A program made the position numbers and the translations under genes. 39,438 bases of DNA from Chitinophagales bacterium (lineage in GTDB: Bacteria; Bacteroidota; Bacteroidia; Chitinophagales; Chitinophagaceae): the NCBI GenBank assembly GCA_015654595.1, contig JAATGQ010000185.1, positions 1-39,438 on the forward strand, written 5' to 3'. This document shows, piece after piece, positions 33,024-39,438 of the stretch. The stretch's first letter is position 1. Every line of letters begins with the position of its first letter. The notes beneath the pieces were generated by a model, which ran no database searches, had not been told where the DNA came from, and saw nothing but the letters and a program-made list of their open reading frames with translations.

Positions 33024-33551
33024 TTACAGGACCTCATTGTCGCTGAACTCCTCTACTTTTTGCGGCTGTGGATGTGTCTTGAAGGTAAAATTCTTCTGCG
33101 TCAGATAACTGAAGGCAACAACGATGACGGTGGTGAAGATCTTGGCGACCGTCGGATAGATATGAAACTGCTCCACAAAGAGCTTGATAAAAATATAGTT
33201 CAAACCGAGACAAATGACAACCAATACAAAGTACCGGAAGAGTTGTACGCGGCCATGCAGCGTGGAGCCATGGAAGACCACATTGCTCATCAGGAAAAAG
33301 CCGGTGGGAAAGCTTATGGAAAAAGACATGATGAAAGAAAGCACATAAGCAGAGATGCTCATAAAACCAAGATCGACGGGCTGCTTGTGCAGGATGAAAT
33401 TGTAGCTGATCGCATACATCACGATGTCCAGGAGCGTGTTCGTGCCGCCGCAAGCCGCATAGCGAAAAGTTTGCAAGGGCATTATCCTTCTGAACGGCGG
33501 ATAAAAGAAATCGATAAAAGCAGTGATGTGTTTTTTGAGTGCTTGTGACAT
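33024..33551 (-). CDS. GtrA-family membrane protein
   Basis: 175 residues from ATG 33551 (a start five codons earlier is possible). Four hydrophobic segments: RYAACGGTNTLLDIVMYAIS, ISAYVLSFIMSFSISFPTGF, FRYFVLVVICLGLNYIFI and IFTTVIVVAFSYLTQKNFTF. The opening F-R-Y-x-x-x-G-G and the ending FSYLTQKNFTFK are the usual GtrA marks. GtrA-type proteins are thought to flip lipid-linked sugars or to support such transfer. The glycosyltransferase fusion follows on the same strand after about 320 bases. It is divergent from argS. It is a small, often poorly conserved family, and the substrate is unknown. Confidence 0.88.
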   Translation of the reverse strand: MSQALKKHITAFIDFFYPPFRRIMPLQTFRYAACGGTNTLLDIVMYAISYNFILHKQPVDLGFMSISAYVLSFIMSFSISFPTGFFLMSNVVFHGSTLHGRVQLFRYFVLVVICLGLNYIFIKLFVEQFHIYPTVAKIFTTVIVVAFSYLTQKNFTFKTHPQPQKVEEFSDNEVL

Positions 33552-33628
33552 CGCGATAAACCACAAATATATCGATTAAAATTCAAAACTCCCCGACATG
33601 CACTATTTTCGCATCCAATTTGCGAAAA

Positions 33629-35569
33629 ATGGATATCATCAATCAAATAAGGACTGCGACTGCAAAAGTGCTGCTGGACAACTACCAATACAAGGCCGAT
33701 GACAGCGCCATTGCGGTCAATGAAACCAAGCCCGAATTTGAAGGCGACTATACGGTAGTGTTGTTCTCCTTTGTAAAACCGCTGAAGAAATCGCCCGAAG
33801 GATTGGGCAACGAATTAGGACAAGCCCTGATCGCCGCCCACCCCGAGCTGTTTTCGGCCTACAACGTGATCAAAGGCTTCCTCAACCTCACGATCGCCGA
33901 CAGCCGCTGGTTGTCCTTCCTCAAAGAAGCGCACGCCGACGCATCCTTCGGCCGCAAACCCAGCAATGGCCGCCGGGTCATGGTCGAGTATTCTTCGCCC
34001 AACACCAACAAGCCTCTTCACCTTGGACACCTGCGCAACAACTTCCTCGGCTGGAGCATCGCCGAGATCTATAAGGCCAATGGCTACGATATCGTAAAGA
34101 CCTGCATCGCCAACGACCGCGGTATCCATATCTGTAAGAGCATGCTGGCCTGGCAGCTGTTTGGCAATGGCGCCACGCCGGAAAGCACGGGCATCAAAGG
34201 CGATCACCTCGTCGGGGATTATTATGTGCTGTTCGGCAACGAGCTGAAAAAGCAATCCCGTCCGATCGTCGAAGCGATCTACCAGGGTGATACCAGCGCT
34301 GTCGCAGAAAGCGATCTCACCCAACTACATCTGCACCTGTCAAAAATAAAGGAATTAGAAGCGCTGGTTGAAACGAAAAAAGACCCAAAGGACATCGAAA
34401 GCATCGAAGCAAAGATCCTCGAACAACGTGCGGAGGTCAAAGACATCGCCGACAACGCCACCCCGATCATGCAAGCCGCCAAACAGATGCTTGTCGACTG
34501 GGAAGCCGGCAAACCCGAAGTCATCGAACTCTGGAAAAAGATGAACAGCTGGGTGTACTCGGGCTTTGACATCACCTACAAGCGGATCGGCAGCGACTTC
34601 GACAAAACCTATTACGAAAGCAATACCTACCTGCTCGGAAAGGAACTGGTAGAACAAGGCCTGAAGAAAGGCGTCTTCTTCCGGAAGGAAGACGGCAGCG
34701 TCTGGATCGACCTGACCGCCGACGGTCTCGATCAGAAGATCGTTCAACGCCGGGACGGCACCGCCGTCTATATCACCCAGGACATCGGGCTGGCCGTAAA
34801 AAAATACGAAGAGTTTCACTCCGACCGCAGCATCTACGTCGTCGGCGACGAACAGAACTATCACTTCAAGGTCCTGAAACTGATCTGCCAGAAACTGGAA
34901 CTGCCTTCCGCCGACGGCATCTTCCATCTTAGCTATGGCATGGTCGAACTGCCTACAGGCCGGATGAAGACCCGCGAAGGAACCGTCGTCGACGCCGACG
35001 ATATCCTGGACGAAATGGTCCGGGAAGCCGAAAATAAGACCAGCGAACTCGGCAAAACCGATGGGTTTACACCAGAAGAGTTGAAGGATCTTTATGATAT
35101 TATCGGACTTGGCGCGCTGAAATTTTTCCTCCTCCGCGTCGATGCAAAGAAAAAAATGATCTTCAACCCAGAAGAGTCGATCGACCTTCACGGTTATACG
35201 GCAGCCTTTATTCAATTTGCCCACGCCCGGATAAAATCCATTTTCCGGAAAGAAAACGACGAGCCTTATACGCCTTCCAGCGAAGAGGCCCTTCCAACGC
35301 TGACGCCGCAGGAAAAAGCGCTTATCGTCATTGCGGAAAAATATCCCGCTATCATCGAACAGGCAGTGATGGACATGAGCCCTTCGGTCATTACGGCCTA
35401 TGCATTCAACGTAGCCCAGGCGTTTAATACGTTTGTCAACCAGCACTATATACTAAAAGCCGAAACGCTGGAAAAAAGAAATCTCCGGCTACAGCTGGCC
35501 CGATTGACAGCAAATATTCTATCAAGCTCCATGGCTTTGCTCGGCATACGCGTTCCCGAACGCATGTAA
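33629..35569 (+). CDS. argS: Arginyl-tRNA synthetase
   Basis: 646 residues from ATG 33629 (MDIINQIRTATAKVLLDNYQ); an in-frame TTG three codons earlier is not needed. It is a class I enzyme: an N-terminal arginyl-specific additional domain (about 1-105), the SSPNTNKPLHLGHLRNN motif where HLGH stands for HIGH, the FDITYKRIGSDFDKTYYES region, and GRMKTREGTVVDADDILDE in place of KMSKS, as in many ArgRS. The C-terminal DALR anticodon-binding domain is present (FIQFAHARIKSI to the end at ERM). It charges tRNA-Arg. It is a single gene, ended by a hairpin cluster. Confidence 0.97.
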   Translation: MDIINQIRTATAKVLLDNYQYKADDSAIAVNETKPEFEGDYTVVLFSFVKPLKKSPEGLGNELGQALIAAHPELFSAYNVIKGFLNLTIADSRWLSFLKEAHADASFGRKPSNGRRVMVEYSSPNTNKPLHLGHLRNNFLGWSIAEIYKANGYDIVKTCIANDRGIHICKSMLAWQLFGNGATPESTGIKGDHLVGDYYVLFGNELKKQSRPIVEAIYQGDTSAVAESDLTQLHLHLSKIKELEALVETKKDPKDIESIEAKILEQRAEVKDIADNATPIMQAAKQMLVDWEAGKPEVIELWKKMNSWVYSGFDITYKRIGSDFDKTYYESNTYLLGKELVEQGLKKGVFFRKEDGSVWIDLTADGLDQKIVQRRDGTAVYITQDIGLAVKKYEEFHSDRSIYVVGDEQNYHFKVLKLICQKLELPSADGIFHLSYGMVELPTGRMKTREGTVVDADDILDEMVREAENKTSELGKTDGFTPEELKDLYDIIGLGALKFFLLRVDAKKKMIFNPEESIDLHGYTAAFIQFAHARIKSIFRKENDEPYTPSSEEALPTLTPQEKALIVIAEKYPAIIEQAVMDMSPSVITAYAFNVAQAFNTFVNQHYILKAETLEKRNLRLQLARLTANILSSSMALLGIRVPERM

Positions 35570-35598
35570 ACAACCAAAAGCGACAACGCATAAAAATG

Positions 35599-35614
35599 GG
35601 GGGCTTCAGCCCCC
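35599..35614 (+). terminator. Hairpin 1 after argS (G-rich / C-rich)
   Basis: GGGGGC with loop TTCA and GCCCCC, followed by TTCCCC. First of three hairpins in the 120-base gap between argS and glgB. Confidence 0.55.
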
Positions 35615-35618
35615 TTCC

Positions 35619-35640
35619 CCGGCAAAGACCACTTTGCCGG
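35619..35640. repeat. Hairpin 2 between argS and glgB
   Basis: CCGGCAAAG / CTTTGCCGG, perfect 9 bp with loop ACCA. No T-run on either side. Confidence 0.6.
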
Positions 35641-35648
35641 ACATTATG

Positions 35649-35692
35649 AAAAAAGAGGCCGTCTACTTTTTACTTAAGACGGCCTCTTTTTT
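35649..35692. terminator. Bidirectional terminator shared by argS and glgB
   Basis: A perfect 16-bp stem, AAAAAAGAGGCCGTCT with AGACGGCCTCTTTTTT, loop of 12. Either strand ends in a T-run. On the minus strand it starts inside the glgB stop codon (TAA at 35691-35693). Confidence 0.88.
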
Positions 35693-37676
35693 ATTTTAGA
35701 ACTATGCCTCCAAGCGGCGGCAAATGTATCGTCAATTCGTATTCGTTATCCGCCTCATTCACCATCCTTACCGGAATATCGGGATTAAACGTATCCCCCG
35801 TCCCCCAATACTTCTGGTCATCACTATTAAAGATCTCCTTCCAGACAGCCTTCCCACGCGCATAGATCTTCCAGTCCCTGCGCACGACCGGCGTCATATT
35901 CAAAATGACCAGCACGTCGTTCTCCGGTTCCCTGCCCTTCCGGCGATACACGATCACGCTTTCATCCCTGTGCCGGAGATCGATCCATTCAAACCCCAAA
36001 ACGTTGAATTGATTCTCGTAAAGCGCAGGCTCTCCACGAAGCAGCTGGTTGAGCGCCGCGACACAGTCCTGTAACTTCCGATGGGAATCATACTGCAACA
36101 GGTACCAGGGCAGCTCGGTCTTATAGTTCCACTCCGTCGTCGCACCAAACTCGTCCCCCATAAACAGCAGTTTTCCGCCCGGATGCGTCAGCATATAGGT
36201 ATACAACAACCGCAGATTAGCAAACTTCTGCCAGTCATCCCCCGGCATCTTGTAGATCATTGGAGACTTGCCATGCACCACCTCGTCGTGACTCAACGGC
36301 AGCAGGAAGTTCTCGTCATAGAAGTACATCATACTGAACGTAAACTTGTCCTGCTGATGACGGCGATTGATCGGATCCAGTTTGAAGTAATCCAGCGTAT
36401 CATGCATCCAGCCCATCATCCACTTCATCCCAAAACCAAGCCCCCCGGCAAAGGTAGGCCGGCTGATACCCGGCCAGTCGGTGGCTTCTTCGGCAATGGT
36501 CTGTACGTCAGGAAAATCCCGGTAGACCGTCTCGTTCATGTCCTTTATAAAAGCGATCGCTTCCAGGTTCCCATCCCCGCCGTATTCGTTAGGCGTCCAC
36601 TGCCCCTCCTTCCTCGAATAATTCAGTTTGAGCATCGAACTGACGGCATCCACCCGCAAACCATCGGCATGGAATTTATCCAGCCAGAACCGCGCATTGC
36701 TGATCAGAAAGGACTTTACCTCTCCCCTGCTGTAGTTGAAAATATAGCTGTTCCAGTCAGGATGAAATCCCTTTCGCATATCCGCATATTCATAGGTGTT
36801 AGCACCGTCAAAAAGGTACAACCCATGATAATCATAAGGGAAATGTGAAGGCACCCAGTCCAGCAGCACGCCAATCCCTTCTTTGTGAAAAGCGTCCACC
36901 AGCGCCATAAAGCCCTGCGGATCGCCGAACCGGGAAGTAGGCGCATAATAGCCCGTCCCCTGGTATCCCCAGCTGCCGTCAAAAGGATGCTCCATCACCG
37001 GCATCAGCTCGACATGGGTAAACCCCATTTTCTTTACATAAGGCACCAGCAGCTCGCGCAGCTGATCATAGGTGTTATATCGCTCTTCGTTATTTTTATC
37101 GGGCCGCATCCAGCTCGCCAGGTGTACCTCATAAACGCTCCATGGCGCATCCAGCGCGTTGTGCTTCTTCCTGTCAGCCATCCAGCCCTGGTCCTGCCAG
37201 GAATAATCAAGCTCCCAGGTAATGGAAGCGGTCTGCGGACGCATCTCCCAGAAATTGGAATAAGGATCGCCCTTGTCGAGCGTCCCGCCATTCACGCCGG
37301 TAATATGATATTTATACGCCTCGCCGCGCGGCAGGTTCGGAATAAAACCTTCCCAGACACCCGAACGGTCCAGCCGGACAAACAAAGGATGTAGCCCCGG
37401 CGTCCAGTTGTTGAAATTGCCGATTACCGAGATGGAGGTCGCATTCGGCGCCCAAACGGCAAAATAGTACCCTTCCGTGTTTAGCACTTTTAGCCGATGC
37501 GAGCCAAACCTTTCGTACAACCGGTAATGCGTGCCGTTCTGAAAATTTCGGATATCCTCTTCCGTGAAGAGAGAGTAATTCCATACTGACTTAGTAGAGT
37601 CTACAAAATGAATATCCTCGTATCGCTTTTCCAATGAATTATTTTTTTTACCGTTTATGGAATTTACCCAAAACAC
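35691..37676 (-). CDS. glgB: 1,4-alpha-glucan branching enzyme
   Basis: About 661 residues. It cuts alpha-1,4-glucan and rejoins the piece by an alpha-1,6 bond, making branched glycogen. Domains: CBM48 about 60-150 (YYFAVWAPNATSISVIGNFN), GH13 catalytic about 180-560, C-terminal beta domain. GH13 regions: DWVPSHFP, GLRVDAVSSML with nucleophile Asp343, TIAEEATDW with acid/base Glu396, and PLSHDEVVHGK with the transition-state Asp. The start is uncertain: the frame opens with a GTG at 37676 and no ATG occurs before the CBM48, so TTG 37634 is an alternative. glgA, glgC and glgP are not in the window. Its stop codon lies in the shared terminator with argS. Confidence 0.95.
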   Translation of the reverse strand: MFWVNSINGKKNNSLEKRYEDIHFVDSTKSVWNYSLFTEEDIRNFQNGTHYRLYERFGSHRLKVLNTEGYYFAVWAPNATSISVIGNFNNWTPGLHPLFVRLDRSGVWEGFIPNLPRGEAYKYHITGVNGGTLDKGDPYSNFWEMRPQTASITWELDYSWQDQGWMADRKKHNALDAPWSVYEVHLASWMRPDKNNEERYNTYDQLRELLVPYVKKMGFTHVELMPVMEHPFDGSWGYQGTGYYAPTSRFGDPQGFMALVDAFHKEGIGVLLDWVPSHFPYDYHGLYLFDGANTYEYADMRKGFHPDWNSYIFNYSRGEVKSFLISNARFWLDKFHADGLRVDAVSSMLKLNYSRKEGQWTPNEYGGDGNLEAIAFIKDMNETVYRDFPDVQTIAEEATDWPGISRPTFAGGLGFGMKWMMGWMHDTLDYFKLDPINRRHQQDKFTFSMMYFYDENFLLPLSHDEVVHGKSPMIYKMPGDDWQKFANLRLLYTYMLTHPGGKLLFMGDEFGATTEWNYKTELPWYLLQYDSHRKLQDCVAALNQLLRGEPALYENQFNVLGFEWIDLRHRDESVIVYRRKGREPENDVLVILNMTPVVRRDWKIYARGKAVWKEIFNSDDQKYWGTGDTFNPDIPVRMVNEADNEYELTIHLPPLGGIVLK

Positions 37677-37772
37677 ACTCTTCTCTTTAACGTAAATTTA
37701 AGGGATTCACCTTTGCTTATCCCTATTTTACCGATTAATATTGTCAGCGTCAAAACTATACTGTAGACCATT

Positions 37773-39438
37773 ATGCCAAAACACCGCCTACTTCCCCTTT
37801 TCTTTGTCTTCTTTTCGATAATGGCCCATGCGCAATCCGGCCGCGTATCGGGAAAGATCGCTGACACGGCTGAACAAAAGAATCTTTCTCACGGCTCTGT
37901 TCTGCTGCTTCGTTCGACCGACTCCATCATGATCCGCAACACCCGGACCAATGCCTCCGGTGACTTCCAGCTGGACAAAGTACCGGCCGGTCAGTTCCTG
38001 TTGCTGATCACTTATCCGGGTTACGCTGACTATGTCGACCAGGTCAGTCTCAAGGACTCGCAGTCGCTCGTTCTGCCTCCAATTGGCATGATCCTGAAAA
38101 GCAAACTACTGGAAGAAGCAGTAGTGTATCACAAAAAGGGGGCCATACAAATGAAAGGCGATACCACGGAATTTGCCGCCGACAGTTTTAAGACCCAGGC
38201 CAACGCTTCCGTGGAAGACCTTTTGAAGAAATTACCGGGCATACAGGTAGATAAGAATGGTAAGATCACCGCACAGGGCGAAACGGTAAAAAAGGTTCTC
38301 GTCGACGGTGAAGAGTTCTTCGGCGACGACCCCACCCTCGTCACCCAGAACCTGCGCGCCGACATGGTCGACAAAGTGCAGCTCTACGATAAGAAAAGCG
38401 AGCAGTCCGACTTTACCGGCATCGACGACGGCCAGCGGGATAAAACGATCAACCTGAAACTAAAAGAAAACAAAAAGCGCGGTGCTTTTGGCCGGATCAG
38501 CGCCGGCGAAGCCACCAATGGCTACTACGACTACCAGCTGATGGCCAACTATTTCCGCAATAAAGAAAAGTTCGCCGCCTATGGGATCATCTCCAACGTA
38601 GGCAAGACGGGCCTGAACTGGTCGGAAAGAGACAATTACGGGCAAAGTTTTGCCGCCAATGTCAGCAGCGACGGCAACGGCAACTTCATCTACGAAGGGC
38701 CGCAATCCAATAACGAGCTGGACAGCTGGTCCGGCAACTACGAAGGACAAGGACTCCCGGACGCCAAGACGGGCGGTCTGCACTATAACAACAAATGGAA
38801 CAACGATTTCCAGACGGTCAATGGCAACTATAAATACATGGACCTCCATGTCAACACCACCAATACGACCAATACGGAAAATATCCTGCCCGATACGCTC
38901 TATTATACCAGCCAGCGCTCCACCTCCAAAGACCGGATCATCCGGAACAGCGCCGACGGCAGCATCGAAACGAAATTCGACAGCACTTCCTCGCTTAAGC
39001 TGATGGCGGACGGCGGTATCGATCATAAGACGACCTTTAACAACACCTACCAGGAATCCCTGGCCAGCGACAGCAGCCTCGTCAATACCAACACCCGGAC
39101 AACCACGACGACCGGCGACAACAAAGAGCTGAACAGTAACCTGATCTGGAAAAAGCAGCTGGCAAAGAAAGGCCGTACGATCTCCGTCAATTTCCGCGAG
39201 AACTACAGCGACAATACGTCTTCCGGCTTCCTGAACTCCGATACGCGGTACTATTCGGGCTCTGCGGTTACTTCCGATTCTTTGATCGATCAGTTCAAAC
39301 AATACCATACGGACCACCTGCTGCTCGACTCCAAAGCAACCTATACCGAACCCTTGTCAAAGACGACCTACCTGGTCGGCAACTACGGGGTTTCTTTTAA
39401 CAACAGCCACTCCTATCGCAACTCTTATAACCTCGACA
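37773..39438 (+). CDS. TonB-receptor-like outer-membrane beta-barrel protein (partial, runs off the end)
   Basis: ATG 37773 opens a frame with no stop up to the window end; at least 555 residues are present. Signal peptide MPKHRLLPLFFVFFSIMAHAQ, then a CarboxypepD_reg-like domain about 22-100 (VSGKIADTAEQKNLSHGSV), then a plug-like part about 115-215 (SVEDLLKKLPGIQVDKNGKI, KVLVDGEEFFGDDP) and the start of a barrel rich in Asn/Thr. This is the 'outer membrane beta-barrel protein' type (OMP_b-brl_3-like) of Bacteroidota, a relative of TonB receptors that usually has no SusD partner. The substrate is unknown. It is divergent from glgB, with 96 bases between the starts. Confidence 0.88.
   Translation, partial: MPKHRLLPLFFVFFSIMAHAQSGRVSGKIADTAEQKNLSHGSVLLLRSTDSIMIRNTRTNASGDFQLDKVPAGQFLLLITYPGYADYVDQVSLKDSQSLVLPPIGMILKSKLLEEAVVYHKKGAIQMKGDTTEFAADSFKTQANASVEDLLKKLPGIQVDKNGKITAQGETVKKVLVDGEEFFGDDPTLVTQNLRADMVDKVQLYDKKSEQSDFTGIDDGQRDKTINLKLKENKKRGAFGRISAGEATNGYYDYQLMANYFRNKEKFAAYGIISNVGKTGLNWSERDNYGQSFAANVSSDGNGNFIYEGPQSNNELDSWSGNYEGQGLPDAKTGGLHYNNKWNNDFQTVNGNYKYMDLHVNTTNTTNTENILPDTLYYTSQRSTSKDRIIRNSADGSIETKFDSTSSLKLMADGGIDHKTTFNNTYQESLASDSSLVNTNTRTTTTTGDNKELNSNLIWKKQLAKKGRTISVNFRENYSDNTSSGFLNSDTRYYSGSAVTSDSLIDQFKQYHTDHLLLDSKATYTEPLSKTTYLVGNYGVSFNNSHSYRNSYNLD

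Noticed and set aside
32837..33046. A 69-codon + strand frame between the fusion gene and gtrA
   Set aside because: It starts at TTG, overlaps the end of gtrA on the other strand, and has no signal, helix or family trait.
34355..35446. A 363-codon open frame on the - strand inside argS
   Set aside because: Antisense frame of argS with codon-phase artefacts (Phe/Val/Asp-rich), no known motif and no start region.
38460..39317. A 285-codon open frame on the - strand
   Set aside because: It is antisense to the partial outer-membrane protein, whose frame has a signal peptide and known domains.
1..39438. CRISPR arrays, tRNA or rRNA genes, transposases, phage genes
   Set aside because: I saw no spaced direct repeats, no cloverleaf or rRNA-like stretches and no recombinase motifs. 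A tRNAscan, Infernal and ISfinder run would settle this.

Overview
This window reads as a chromosomal segment of a member of the Bacteroidota, most likely Chitinophagaceae or a close relative (an inference from gene types, not a database match). The support is a SusC/SusD outer-membrane pair, a C-terminal Por/type IX secretion sorting domain, many small lipoproteins with a Cys at the signal-peptide end, glycosidase families typical of the phylum (GH30, GH92), several TAnnTTTG promoter boxes, and few Shine-Dalgarno sequences. No phage, transposase, CRISPR, rRNA or tRNA gene was seen.

Layout. 1-6.5 kb (+): a DUF885-type metallopeptidase-like protein, then a susC-susD pair. 6.5-10.5 kb (-): two tandem GH30 glycosidases coupled by a TAATG stop/start, downstream of a tRNA-dihydrouridine synthase. 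10.5-12.6 kb (+): a cluster of related small lipoproteins, one frameshifted and one reduced to a remnant. 12.6-15 kb (-): a GH92 alpha-mannosidase. 15.2-18.8 kb (+): two overlapping genes for a heterodimeric ABC exporter with one degenerate ATPase site, then a small lipoprotein. 19.4-21.8 kb (-): galK-galM. 21.9-23 kb (-): a dipeptide epimerase. 23.2 kb (+): a small protein with a sorting domain. 24-26.7 kb (-): a CBM20-bearing 4-alpha-glucanotransferase. 26.8-28.9 kb (+): a 51-residue membrane protein and a membrane-anchored MutS-like ATPase. 29.3-31.2 kb (-): dnaK. 31.3-33.6 kb (-): a GtrA-family membrane protein and a glycosyltransferase-HAD phosphatase fusion. 33.6-35.6 kb (+): argS. 35.7-37.7 kb (-): glgB. 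From 37.8 kb (+): a TonB-receptor-like outer-membrane protein that runs off the end.

Theme. Much of the window concerns glycans: uptake across the outer membrane (SusC/D), trimming of external or periplasmic glycans (GH30, GH92), galactose catabolism (GalM, GalK), and storage alpha-glucan turnover (MalQ, GlgB). These sit among housekeeping genes (dus, dnaK, argS), so it is ordinary core chromosome with accessory patches rather than one island.

The items most worth a second look are the glycosyltransferase-phosphatase fusion (a candidate one-polypeptide synthase for a glycosylglycerate-like solute or a lipid-linked sugar), the decaying lipoprotein cluster with its frameshift, the membrane-bound MutS-like ATPase with a neighbouring micro-protein, and palindromes in the galK promoter and in the leader of the fusion gene.
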